Origin: Microcaldota archaeon
GTDB taxonomy: Archaea; Micrarchaeota; Micrarchaeia; Micrarchaeales; CABMGC01
Direction of reading: 5' to 3'
Assembly (NCBI GenBank): GCA_021797745.1
Contig: JAJZZD010000007.1
Span: 1-53,248, forward strand
Length of the DNA: 53,248 nt
Shown here in pieces: positions 40,429 through 49,179 of the stretch; positions within the stretch are counted from its first letter, which is position 1, and the number at the start of each line of letters is the position of its first letter. The position numbers and the translations under genes are program-made. The notes beneath the pieces are model-generated. The model was not told the DNA's origin, ran no database searches, and saw nothing but the letters and a program-made list of their open reading frames with translations.

Positions 40429-42776
40429 ACAGGTTAATAGTGGCCGAGAAACCCAGCGTGGCGTTGAGAGTTGCCATGTCTATAAGCGACTCGAGGCCTG
40501 TAAGGAAGGCAATAAACGGCGTTACCTATTTCGAGATAGACGAGGCCAACGAAAAGATATTCGTAGTGGCTGCTGCTGGCCATTTATTCACTATAAGCCA
40601 AAGCGGCAGCGAAACGAAGCTGCCTATATTCGATGTGACGTGGGTGCCATCGTACAAGATAAACAAATATGCGTATTTCACGAAAAAATACCTTGACACC
40701 ATAGCAATAGTGGGTAAGCAGTGCACCGAATTCATAAACGCATGCGACTATGACATAGAAGGCACCGTCATAGGTACTAACATAATACGATACGTTTCTA
40801 AGAACGACGTCAATGCCAAAATAGACGATATGAACGTAAAGAGAATGAAATTTTCCACAACTACGAACAGCGACCTTCTTTACGCCTATAAAAACATTGA
40901 GGGCTTCGACAGGAACAATTTCAATGCAGGAGAGACAAGACACATGCTGGACTGGATGTGGGGCATAAATCTGAGCAGGGCGCTGATGCGCGCGCTTGGC
41001 AAAAAAGGAATAAAAAAGACACTCAGCATAGGGCGGGTACAAGGACCAACTCTCGGAATACTTGCAAAGCGCGACATTGAAATAAAGAACTTCAAGCCCA
41101 AAGACTTCTGGCAGATTTTTGCAGAGATAAAAAACACTACATTTGCAAACACAAGAGGCCAGATATTCGATGAAAAGTTGGCAGACGAGATAGCCGAAAA
41201 GTCGAAGGGCAAGCCTGCAATCATAGAATCCGTGGAAATGTCGCAAAACGAGCTTTGGCCCTTCCCACCTTTCGACCTTACATCTCTTCAGCTCGAAGCA
41301 AGCAAGGTGCTCAGGCTAGACCCGAGCAGGACCCTTGCAATTGCGCAGTCGCTTTACGAAAAATCATACGTTTCATATCCTAGAACCGCCTCGCAGAAGC
41401 TACCACGGACGCTTAACCTGCCGAGAATAATCAACGAAATCTCAAAGAACGGGAGATACGCCGAGCTCGCCGGCGAACTCATTAGGGAAAACAGGTTCAC
41501 GCCAAGGGAAGGCAAGAAAGAGGACGAAGCGCATCCTGCAATATTTCCCACAGGAGTGACGCCGAATAAGCTTGCCAAGGAAGAAGACAGCGTATACGAC
41601 CTGATAGTAAGAAGATTCCTTTCAGTATTTGCTAGGCCTGCCAGGTCAGAACACATTAAAGTCTTTGCGAGCATAGAAGGCGAAAAGTATGCCGCAGAAG
41701 GTTCGAAGGTCGTAGACCAGGGCTGGCTCAGATTCTACCATTATTACAAGCCAAAAGAGGCATCAATATCCCAATTCGACAAAGAAGAGCATGTAGCTGC
41801 AGTAAATGTCAGCAAGTCAAAATCCAAGACAGAACCGCCGGACCGCTACACCAAGGCAAGCCTGATAGCGCTTCTCGAAGACAAAAACCTTGGCACAAAA
41901 GCTACGCGTGCTGAGATAATAGACACGCTGTTCAAGAGAGGCTACATAACCGGAGGAAGGATTGAGGTCACAGAACTCGGCAACAGCGTGTACAATGCCT
42001 TGGAAAAATATGCGGAAGAAATACTTGACGAAAACATGACCAGAAAACTTGAAGAGGATATGGAGCAGGAGCAGAAAGGAAAAATAGACGAAGCATCAGT
42101 GATAGGCGAAGGCAAGAACATAATAACGGCAATAATAAAAGATTTCGGCAAGAATGAAAACGAGATAGGCAGGGCATTGCAGGCAGGCATAAAAGCAAGC
42201 GAGCAGGCGTCGGCTTTGGGAATTTGCCTGAAAGACGGAGGTAACCTGATAGTTAGGCATTCTAAATTCGGAAAGAGTTTCGTTGGCTGCAGCAATTGGC
42301 CCAAGTGCACCAACACGTATCCATTACCAGGCAATGCCTTCGTAAAACCGATAGGCAAGGTCTGTGAAATATGCCACACTCCGATTGTCAAGGTATTCAG
42401 GCAGGGTAAGGTCTTCCAGATGGACCTAGACCCTAACTGCCCGACAAAGGCAGAATGGGGAAAGAAGAAGGAGGAAAAAAGGGAAAACAAGCCTGAGAAA
42501 ACAGCAAAGCAGCCAGAGGAGACTCACGGCGCAAAAACAAGCACCGGAATTAAAATGAAAGCCATGGCCGAGGCATTGCAGAAATCAGCAGGTACAACAG
42601 AGACTGGTGCAGCTAACGCCGCTAAAGCAACTGAAGTTGCAACAATAAAAACCTCAAAGGCGGTTAAAAAAGAAAAAATCGAAGTTAAGAAACAGGCAAC
42701 GGCAAAGAAGCCAAGAAAAAAAGCGAGCAAGAAAAGCAAGGACGAACATGTAGAACCTCAGTTTGAAGATGTGTGA
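40425..42776 (+). CDS. topA: DNA topoisomerase I (type IA)
   Basis: This 783-aa enzyme has a Toprim domain with the first acidic residue in VAEKPSVA and the second motif as DYDIEG (usual DPDREG), and the active-site Tyr in YVSYPRTASQ (about residue 316). After the core, Cys motifs GICLKDGG...VGCSNWPKC and KVCEICHTP form zinc ribbons at about 595-675. The last 110 residues are Lys/Ala-rich, probably for DNA binding. It relaxes negative supercoils through single-strand breaks. Starts by ATGA overlap with the preceding small gene. Confidence 0.95.
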   Translation: MNRLIVAEKPSVALRVAMSISDSRPVRKAINGVTYFEIDEANEKIFVVAAAGHLFTISQSGSETKLPIFDVTWVPSYKINKYAYFTKKYLDTIAIVGKQCTEFINACDYDIEGTVIGTNIIRYVSKNDVNAKIDDMNVKRMKFSTTTNSDLLYAYKNIEGFDRNNFNAGETRHMLDWMWGINLSRALMRALGKKGIKKTLSIGRVQGPTLGILAKRDIEIKNFKPKDFWQIFAEIKNTTFANTRGQIFDEKLADEIAEKSKGKPAIIESVEMSQNELWPFPPFDLTSLQLEASKVLRLDPSRTLAIAQSLYEKSYVSYPRTASQKLPRTLNLPRIINEISKNGRYAELAGELIRENRFTPREGKKEDEAHPAIFPTGVTPNKLAKEEDSVYDLIVRRFLSVFARPARSEHIKVFASIEGEKYAAEGSKVVDQGWLRFYHYYKPKEASISQFDKEEHVAAVNVSKSKSKTEPPDRYTKASLIALLEDKNLGTKATRAEIIDTLFKRGYITGGRIEVTELGNSVYNALEKYAEEILDENMTRKLEEDMEQEQKGKIDEASVIGEGKNIITAIIKDFGKNENEIGRALQAGIKASEQASALGICLKDGGNLIVRHSKFGKSFVGCSNWPKCTNTYPLPGNAFVKPIGKVCEICHTPIVKVFRQGKVFQMDLDPNCPTKAEWGKKKEEKRENKPEKTAKQPEETHGAKTSTGIKMKAMAEALQKSAGTTETGAANAAKATEVATIKTSKAVKKEKIEVKKQATAKKPRKKASKKSKDEHVEPQFEDV

Positions 42777-42780
42777 TTAA

Positions 42781-43356
42781 ATGTTCATATACCCGCAAAT
42801 GCGCAGCAAGCTGAAACGAGGACCACAGGTCATCCTTCCGAAGGACGCAGGCATAATCATTGCCTTCACGCAGATAGACAAGAACTGTGTATGCCTTGAC
42901 GCCGGCACTGGCAGCGGCTGGCTGACAGTAAGTTTGGCCAGGATATGCAAGCATGTATACAGCTATGACATACGTGACGATTTCCTTGAACTGGGAAAAA
43001 AGAACGCAGCGATATTGGGGCTTGAAAACATAACTTTCGAAAAACAGGATATCTTCAAGAAGATAAACGAAAAGGATTTGGATATTGTGACGCTGGACAT
43101 GCCGAATGCGGAAAAGGCGCTCCGCAACGTGAAGAAATCGCTAAAGCAGTATGGCCAGGTTGTTTCGTATTTCCCGAACATCGAACAGGTAAAAGCGTAC
43201 GTGGAAAAACTGCAGAAGCTCAAGTTCGAAGACATATACACAGTCGAAGTTACAGTGCGCGACATCCTGGTAAGAAAGGAAGGCACAAGGCCCACCAACA
43301 CGGGGCTGTGGCACACCGGCTACATGACTTTCGCAAAAAATGTGAAACTTCCATAG
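42781..43356 (+). CDS. TrmI-like tRNA (adenine-N1) methyltransferase, N-terminally short
   Basis: This 191-aa protein matches the TrmI (m1A57/58) catalytic part: RGPQVILPKDAGIIIAFT at about 13-30, SAM motif I CLDAGTGSGWLTVSLAR at about 38-54, VYSYDIRDD and LDIVTLDMPNAEKAL. Normal TrmI is about 250 aa with an N-terminal beta domain of some 65 residues that is absent here. It begins 4 nt after topA, so it is co-transcribed. Modification of position 57/58 of tRNA is the likely role. Confidence 0.85.
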   Translation: MFIYPQMRSKLKRGPQVILPKDAGIIIAFTQIDKNCVCLDAGTGSGWLTVSLARICKHVYSYDIRDDFLELGKKNAAILGLENITFEKQDIFKKINEKDLDIVTLDMPNAEKALRNVKKSLKQYGQVVSYFPNIEQVKAYVEKLQKLKFEDIYTVEVTVRDILVRKEGTRPTNTGLWHTGYMTFAKNVKLP

Positions 43357-43401
43357 AAATGTTTATTAATGGGATTCGCAAATATCGTGACAGGTAATCT
43401 T

Positions 43402-43782
43402 ATGCCAGGAAATGCACAAAAAACTAACCCTTACCAGAACCTGTGCGCGTCTTTCACCTTCACGGTCGAAGACGGCAAAGCCAAAGGCACAAGTGCGGAA
43501 ACGCTGAAGCAGGTAGAAAAATGGGTAACCGCCATTATCAAAAATGAAAACGAACCTTTTGACTATGACCCTTGGATTACTGTCACTGCTGAAATCAGCA
43601 AGCCTAACCTGCGCGGAGACCAGCCAGTGCAATTAAGCATACTTTTGGGAAATATCAAGCGCAATGGCCAAAAGTTATCAGCAAAATCTTTCGTAAGCGC
43701 CCTGAAAGCTGTGGCAGAAAGTAAGGCCTATTCTATGGAAATGCGCTTCAGCGACATTAACGAAGTCATGAGAAACGACTGA
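43402..43782 (+). CDS. Unknown protein, paralogue of the next gene
   Basis: This 126-aa protein (from MPGNAQKTNPYQN) has a strand-rich first half (ASFTFTVEDGKAKGTSAET...DPWITVTAEI) and ends with KRNGQKLSAKSFVSALKAVA then ESKAYSMEMRF. The order matches the downstream gene (KRKGADISAESITAALKEKA), so they are tandem paralogues. The start at 43402 is preferred because TTTATTAAT (43362-43370) would place transcription downstream of the ATG at 43369 and GACAGGT precedes it. Family unknown. Confidence 0.65.
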   Translation: MPGNAQKTNPYQNLCASFTFTVEDGKAKGTSAETLKQVEKWVTAIIKNENEPFDYDPWITVTAEISKPNLRGDQPVQLSILLGNIKRNGQKLSAKSFVSALKAVAESKAYSMEMRFSDINEVMRND

Positions 43783-43849
43783 CTTTTCGCTTGTTTTTGT
43801 CTTAAAATAATTCAATATGCATGGCCCTGGCCGAACGAAAGGAAATTTA

Positions 43850-44275
43850 ATGCAGAACAAAAACCCAATCAAGAGAATAAGTAGCATAAGCTGCATACTT
43901 TCGTTCAAAGTCGAACAAGCAGCCGGCAACGATGGCATCGATGATATCGGCAGCCGCCTAATCCCTACTGACACCACAAAAGACACAATCAGCAAGTTGG
44001 CCGAAATCTTGAGGAGTTCAGGCGAGTCCCAGCTTCCTGACAAAGGATTTCTCCTCAATGTATATCTGCCAGATTTGCAAACTGCAAATGGGTATCCACA
44101 ACCTGTGGTGCGTTTGCATGACATTTTTGATGCAATAAAGCGCAAAGGCGCTGACATATCGGCCGAATCCATAACTGCGGCGTTGAAGGAAAAGGCAGAG
44201 AGCGTGGCGCGCTCAATTGAATATGCTGATGCATACAGCAGGGAACAGCAGCACACTGCAAACCATGATGAATGA
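43850..44275 (+). CDS. Unknown protein, paralogue of the preceding gene
   Basis: This 141-aa protein (MQNKNPIKRISSISC) has ILSFKVEQ, a helix DTTKDTISKLAEIL, a strand GFLLNVYLPDL and the shared C-terminal helix pair HDIFDAIKRKGADISAESIT. The ATG at 43850 follows AAAGGAAA and is positioned like the start of its paralogue; an upstream ATG at 43817 is in frame. Family and role unknown. Duplication followed by divergence is inferred. Confidence 0.65.
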   Translation: MQNKNPIKRISSISCILSFKVEQAAGNDGIDDIGSRLIPTDTTKDTISKLAEILRSSGESQLPDKGFLLNVYLPDLQTANGYPQPVVRLHDIFDAIKRKGADISAESITAALKEKAESVARSIEYADAYSREQQHTANHDE

Positions 44276-44377
44276 TTCCATAAGGTCTTGAGAGCTGATA
44301 TTTTTATTGGAAGTACAGGTCCTGTGGCTCAGCTTAATAAAGCTTTCACAGCATACGTAAACGGGTTGTGCATATTT

Positions 44378-44698
44378 ATGCCAGAGACTACTGTCCAAAG
44401 AAGAGCCACTGTTGAGGAAGCGGGCAAAGAGGCAGCTCTGCTTGCAGGTTTCCAAAGAGGATCCAGTAAAAAAGAGAAACTGCTCAGGAAATATGCGGAA
44501 GCAGAATACCAGACATGGAAAGCTATATTTGATTCGAATGCTGAGGAAGCGCGCAAGGCTGCAAAGAGAGCCCACGAAATAAAGAAAGAGGGGATAAAGT
44601 CAGGAATACCGGAATCTAAGTTTCAAGATATAGTGTTGGAACAGAAGGAAAAGGCGCGCAAAAAATTCAAAGAGGAAGCAAAGCGATTGAGAAGGTAA
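44378..44698 (+). CDS. Highly charged helical small protein
   Basis: This 106-aa protein (MPETTVQRRATVEEAGKEAA) is almost entirely helical and Lys/Glu/Ala-rich, ending KKFKEEAKRLRR, with likely coiled-coil character from residue 45 on. The start at 44378 is chosen over 44288 because GCTTAATAAAG (44334-44344) fits a TATA box some 35 nt upstream and the longer N terminus is not protein-like. May bind nucleic acid; family unknown. Confidence 0.65.
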   Translation: MPETTVQRRATVEEAGKEAALLAGFQRGSSKKEKLLRKYAEAEYQTWKAIFDSNAEEARKAAKRAHEIKKEGIKSGIPESKFQDIVLEQKEKARKKFKEEAKRLRR

Positions 44699-44725
44699 TC
44701 TTTGATTTTTAGATTTTATTGGGAC

Positions 44726-45430
44726 TTATTCGTCGTAGGCTTGCGAATGGTTTTTGCCGGCTATTATTACGACTTCGATTTCCTGCTCCAATTGTGCTTC
44801 TACAACGTCAAAGCCTATGCTTCTGGCCATGTCGCCTAACCACGTCGAGCTTTTCCTAAGGAGTTGATTAATTCCATTTATCTTTTCTGCGCTCTTTGAC
44901 TGTACGCGCATAATCAAAATTCCATCAAAGCTCAACGAGTCGTAACACTTCTGCATTTCCTTTTCTATTTTTTCCTTTTCCTGCTTTTCTGTGCTTTCCT
45001 TATTGAAGCTTTCTCCAAGTATTATTATATCTTCATCTTTCATGTCAGCTTTACTGAAAGCTTCCCTGCGTGTGAAAACAGCCGGCATCTTTCGCTTTCG
45101 TGACGCCCTGGTATTATACAATCGTTTGTGCAGTTCTGCATATTTCGTGTTATTTTTATTGCGCGTCTCCGCGTTTTCCATTGCCTTACTGATAGCGCTG
45201 AGCGATTCTTCCCTGTTCCCTTTTGCCAAATGCACAATGCCAAGCCAGTACCACACTTCCGGACTTTTAGAATCAGATTCTAATGCTATATTCAGCTGCT
45301 TTTCAGCCTCGTCGAAGTTTCCCTCGAACACTTTGTTTATGCCTATCTTTATGAGAGGCCGCGGGTCTCTAATTTGCCCGGATGCCATGGGTGCATTTGT
45401 AATTTTTGGTGCGCTCTTAGTTAGTGTCAT
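44726..45430 (-). CDS. TPR protein with a partial methyltransferase-like C terminus
   Basis: This 234-aa protein has two TPR units at about 28-95 (INKVFEGNFDEAEKQLNIAL, then VWYWLGIVHLAKGNREESL). The C-terminal 100 residues resemble the second half of a class I methyltransferase (DEDIIILGESF, DGILIMRVQ, GFDVVEAQLEQEIEVVIIAG, the last three core strands), but the SAM-binding GxGxG half is missing. It may be a scaffold partner of the TPR-methyltransferase encoded next. TATA AGTATAAATAAGG (about 45459-45470) precedes it. Confidence 0.65.
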   Translation of the reverse strand: MTLTKSAPKITNAPMASGQIRDPRPLIKIGINKVFEGNFDEAEKQLNIALESDSKSPEVWYWLGIVHLAKGNREESLSAISKAMENAETRNKNNTKYAELHKRLYNTRASRKRKMPAVFTRREAFSKADMKDEDIIILGESFNKESTEKQEKEKIEKEMQKCYDSLSFDGILIMRVQSKSAEKINGINQLLRKSSTWLGDMARSIGFDVVEAQLEQEIEVVIIAGKNHSQAYDE

Positions 45431-45521
45431 AAATAATCACAGAATCATAGTTTGACCCTTATTTATACTTTATTTCAGTTATTTCCCAGGCATGCATGCC
45501 AATGTTGCAACGTGCCGCAGG

Positions 45522-46757
45522 TTATTGCCTTTTGCATACGAATATGCTGCCGTGGCGCTTATGACGCATATCCCAATCTTCACATCTGGCCATTACTTTA
45601 AGGCCTGCATCGTCTGCTGTTTTTTCCAATGCATCAGGGTCCAATGTCAGGCTGCCATAACCTTGGCTGCCCTCAGCCTGTATTGAGCATATGTCAAACA
45701 CCGCAATTCCTCCTGGCTTTGTGACCCTGCTAAAATTCTTTATGGCACCGCCTACGTCTGGCCCGTATATTATTTCTTCGAAGGCTTCATCGCTTATTTC
45801 ATACATTCGCGTGTCACTAACGTCTATGCTGTGTATCACGTCAATGCACGCCACAACATCGAATGGTCCTAGCTTAGTGTCGTTGCCAAATTCTTGCCTT
45901 ACAAATTTTATCTTGCCAGGCGACAAGTTCCCTATTGTTTGGCAATCTTGATTTTTATCCAATGCAGTTACTGTAAACGACCTGCTTAACGGTATCTCTA
46001 GCAATCCGTATCCGCAGCCTACGTCCAGCAGTTTATTGCCTTTGCTGCTGCAATATGTTTTATACGCGCGTTCTAAGAACGCCACTTCCTTCTGTGCATT
46101 GTCTGCAAGTGAGTTGAGTTTCATTGCTATTTCCGGGTCGGGATTTAACCTCTGTGCAGTATCAAAATTATTTTTAGCATTAGGATAGTCTCCGTTCATG
46201 AGCTGGGCAAGGCCAAGTTGCTTGTACAATTCTGCAAGAATATTCTGATTTATTTGTGATTCTATGCTTCTGCAGGAATATATCGCATCAAGATAGTCGC
46301 TCGCCGCTTCAGTTACCTGTTTATCTTCCAGCAGACGGTCTCCTTCAGCTTTGTAGAAAGAGATTACTCCTTCCCTGCTTATTTCCTTCGCCTTTTCCAG
46401 ACATTCTTTATATACCTGCATATTTCCCATACGTTTGTATGCGGCACCCATCCCAGCGTATGCATATGAAGTAATTTCTGGCGACTCTGAAGATAATTTA
46501 ATGGTTTTTAGGTAGCTTGCTGCCGCTAGAGAAAAATATTTTACTGCTGCGTCGCTGTTTCCGCTCCTCCTTTCTTCCTCTCCGCGCAGGCTCAATGCGT
46601 CTCCTGAATGAAGGTAAGCATCTGCGCATCCCGGATCTGCTCTTACTGCTTTACAGAACTCGTCTATCGCCTCGCTTGCTCTCCCTTTATTCAGAAACGC
46701 TATACCATTGCTTATGTGCGATTGTGCTCCGCTTGTCTTAGTTTCCAAAATCAACAC
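45522..46757 (-). CDS. TPR-SAM methyltransferase fusion
   Basis: This 411-aa protein has TPR repeats at about 10-215 (SHISNGIAFLNKGRASEAID and following), then a class I methyltransferase domain with motif I LLDVGCGYG (about 245), VTALDKNQD, FDVVACIDVIHSIDV and GGIAVFDICS. The frame's GTG at 46757 is preceded, in frame, by TGA (46764-46766) and a 13-codon frame starting at the ATG at 46805, which lies about 27 nt after a TATA box (TTTATATAAAA, 46827-46837). The mRNA may therefore start at 46805. The methylated target is unknown. Confidence 0.82.
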   Translation of the reverse strand: MLILETKTSGAQSHISNGIAFLNKGRASEAIDEFCKAVRADPGCADAYLHSGDALSLRGEEERRSGNSDAAVKYFSLAAASYLKTIKLSSESPEITSYAYAGMGAAYKRMGNMQVYKECLEKAKEISREGVISFYKAEGDRLLEDKQVTEAASDYLDAIYSCRSIESQINQNILAELYKQLGLAQLMNGDYPNAKNNFDTAQRLNPDPEIAMKLNSLADNAQKEVAFLERAYKTYCSSKGNKLLDVGCGYGLLEIPLSRSFTVTALDKNQDCQTIGNLSPGKIKFVRQEFGNDTKLGPFDVVACIDVIHSIDVSDTRMYEISDEAFEEIIYGPDVGGAIKNFSRVTKPGGIAVFDICSIQAEGSQGYGSLTLDPDALEKTADDAGLKVMARCEDWDMRHKRHGSIFVCKRQ

Positions 46758-46763
46758 CGATTC

Positions 46764-46805
46764 TCAGGGCTGCTTGATTTTCATAGGCATTTTGGCTTCG
46801 AGCAT
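46764..46805 (-). promoter_or_regulatory. Upstream 13-codon frame ending in TGA, in frame with the TPR-methyltransferase
   Basis: MLEAKMPMKIKQP then TGA, 6 nt before the GTG of the main frame and in the same register. The ATG is at the leaderless distance from a good TATA box. It is either a leader peptide coupled to reinitiation, or the true N terminus interrupted by TGA. Confidence 0.4.
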
Positions 46806-46918
46806 AAGGTTTCTCAATCGCCCTGTTTTATATAAAAAATTAAAACGCTCCCCTTATTTAAATTTTATTCGGTTTATTTCCTTCAGGAAACGGCACATGC
46901 GAACCTGTGCTGCTGTGC

Positions 46919-47881
46919 TTATTTTTGAAGCATAGCAAGGCTCGCTATCATCGCCTCTAATTGTATCCTGTCGTTTGCGCCCTCTACTATTCTTAGGTTG
47001 CATTCGCCTATTTCCTTGATTATGTCAAGTTTTGTTTTGTCTGTTACTGGTAGGTTCATCGCCTCCCTGTAGCACTGCAGCAAAACGTCCTCGCCACTCA
47101 TTCCATATTCTAGCATTAGCGTGTTGAGCTCGTTCCTTGCCTTTGTGAAGTCGCCTGAAATAGAGTATTGAAGCATCGCCACTACTTCTTTAGGCCTTGC
47201 ACGCGACGCTATTTCGTATATCTCTTTTTCGCTTACCTTATTGTTCGCAACCGCAGCTCCCTGGAGCGTGTTCGTGAGCTTCCTGAGGTCGCCCTCGCTC
47301 ACATATATCAGCGCCTCCACAGCCTTTTCGTCTATTTCTAGGTTTTCACCTTGAGCCACCCTTTTGACGTATTTTTTCATCTGTTCTTCATTCAGTGGCT
47401 TGAACCTCAGAAGCACGCACCTGCTTTGTATGGGTTCTATTATCTTGCTGGCATAGTTGGCGCTGAATATGAACCTTGTTGTTTCGGAATATTTTTCCAT
47501 CGTTCTCCTGAGTGCGTGCTGCGCTTCGGAAGTAAGAGCGTCAGCCTCGTCGAGGAATGCGATCTTTACCAGTCCGCTTGTCAGCGGGAGAGTTTTTGCA
47601 AATTCCTTTATCCTTCCGCGGACCACGTCTATCCCTCGCATATCGCTCGCATTCGTCTCTAGGAAGGCGCTGTTGATTTGCTCTCCGTACAGTTCGTTCG
47701 CCAGGGCGATTGCAGCAGTTGTCTTTCCCACTCCTGCCGGGCCTGCAAATATCATGTTCGGGAAATTCTTCGCTTTCACGAATGCCTTAAGCTTTTCGAC
47801 TATGGCGTCCTGACCTATGATTTCGCCGAGCCTGCTGGGCCTGTACTTTTCTATCCACGCCAAATTAGAAACGTCCAACAT
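46919..47881 (-). CDS. rfcS: Replication factor C small subunit
   Basis: This 320-aa AAA+ clamp loader has WIEKYRPSRLGEIIGQ at its start, Walker A GPAGVGKTT, Walker B FLDEADALT, sensor 1 FSANYASKI, the SRC arginine-finger motif (IQSRC) and the RFC collar domain. It loads PCNA onto primed DNA with the large subunit. The start at the ATG at 47881 (MLDVSNLAWIEKYRPS) is the family start; 21 extra upstream codons are not conserved-looking. Confidence 0.96.
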   Translation of the reverse strand: MLDVSNLAWIEKYRPSRLGEIIGQDAIVEKLKAFVKAKNFPNMIFAGPAGVGKTTAAIALANELYGEQINSAFLETNASDMRGIDVVRGRIKEFAKTLPLTSGLVKIAFLDEADALTSEAQHALRRTMEKYSETTRFIFSANYASKIIEPIQSRCVLLRFKPLNEEQMKKYVKRVAQGENLEIDEKAVEALIYVSEGDLRKLTNTLQGAAVANNKVSEKEIYEIASRARPKEVVAMLQYSISGDFTKARNELNTLMLEYGMSGEDVLLQCYREAMNLPVTDKTKLDIIKEIGECNLRIVEGANDRIQLEAMIASLAMLQK

Positions 47882-47966
47882 TAAAACACTGCAAAAGGAT
47901 GTGATTTGCCAATTTCTATCTATCGAAAAGGTATTTATTACCAAGCGGGTTTTTTCGGGAACATGA

Positions 47967-49145
47967 TTAAGCGACTATGTTGTTTACTATGAAGTCAACG
48001 TCGTAGGGCATGATGTCAGTATACTTTTCTCCTGTTCCGAAGAACAAAACCGGCACGTTCGTGTCGCTCAGTATAGACAGCGTGTTGCCGCCTTTTGCGT
48101 CGCAATCCAGTTTGGTAAGTATTATGCCATCAAGTTTCACTGCTTCATTGAACTGTTTGACTTGCTCAAGGAGTGCGTTTCCTGCTACGCCCTCTCCTAC
48201 GAATATCTTTAGGTCTGGCTTGTTCACCCTGTCCATTTTCTTTACCTCTTCAAGCAGGCTCTTGTTTGTTTCCTGCCTGCCTGCGGTATCTATTAGCACG
48301 CAATCTATATGCGCCGCCTTCGCATGCGCTATGGCGTCGAACGCGACGCTCGACGGGTCAGAGCCGTATGTGCCCTTTATCACTTCTATGCCTAGCTTGC
48401 TTGCGTGGAATGAAGTTTGCTCTATCGCAGCGGCCCTGAACGTATCGCTAGCCGAAAGTATGCAGCTTATGCCGTTCCCAATTAGAAGATTCGCCACCTT
48501 CGCAATGGTTGTTGTCTTGCCAGCTCCGTTGGGACCTATGAAAAGCACCTTTAGCAGCTCACCTTTTGATTTTTTTGATTTTCCAAGTTCAATTATGTCT
48601 ACCTTATTTCCTTTCTCAAGCATGTGCTTAAGCGAGTCCCTTATCGAGCTGCTTATTTCATCCCTTGCGCTTTTGGCGTTGAATTTAGCCGCTGTGAGAT
48701 TTTTTTCCACGTTGCTTGCGATTTTTTCCACCACATCGTAATTTACGTCAGATTTCAGCAGGTCAAGCTTCAGCTGCTCCACAAATGGGGCTATGTCGCT
48801 ATCGCTCAATTTTATCTCGCCTAGCAGAGCGCCTTTTACTTTCGAGGAAAACGATATGCTGGGCGACGCTTTCTTCTTGGTTTTCTGTACCGCGTATGCC
48901 TCGCGCCAGACATCCTGCTCTGGCTTAGGCTTCGCTTCAGTTATGCCGCCGTGCCCTGCTTCTGATGTGACCTCTGTCTTTGCCTTGTACTTTTGTTCCT
49001 CTATGATTTTTTTCTCAGCTTCTTCTATGCTTCTTATTTCCGTTTCCGTCTTTTCGATTTTCTCCTCTTTCTTCTCTTCCTCCTGTTCTTTCCTGCTGAC
49101 TGAATTCACGAAATCTGAAAATTTCTTTTTTAGGCTCTCAAACAT
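47967..49145 (-). CDS. ftsY: Signal recognition particle receptor FtsY
   Basis: This 392-aa protein (from MFESLKKKFSDF at 49145) has an acidic Glu/Lys coiled region of about 70 aa, the NG domain with four-helix N part, P-loop GPNGAGKTTT, DTFRAAAIEQ, DTAGRQETN, TKLDCDAKGG and the closing FFGTGEKYTDIMPYD. It docks the SRP-ribosome complex to the membrane using GTP hydrolysis. The longer frame upstream overlaps prefoldin coding and is rejected. Downstream of pfdA as in many archaea. Confidence 0.96.
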   Translation of the reverse strand: MFESLKKKFSDFVNSVSRKEQEEEKKEEKIEKTETEIRSIEEAEKKIIEEQKYKAKTEVTSEAGHGGITEAKPKPEQDVWREAYAVQKTKKKASPSISFSSKVKGALLGEIKLSDSDIAPFVEQLKLDLLKSDVNYDVVEKIASNVEKNLTAAKFNAKSARDEISSSIRDSLKHMLEKGNKVDIIELGKSKKSKGELLKVLFIGPNGAGKTTTIAKVANLLIGNGISCILSASDTFRAAAIEQTSFHASKLGIEVIKGTYGSDPSSVAFDAIAHAKAAHIDCVLIDTAGRQETNKSLLEEVKKMDRVNKPDLKIFVGEGVAGNALLEQVKQFNEAVKLDGIILTKLDCDAKGGNTLSILSDTNVPVLFFGTGEKYTDIMPYDVDFIVNNIVA

Positions 49146-49179
49146 ACACTCAGCTATTTTTGCTTTTCTGCGAAACCGT

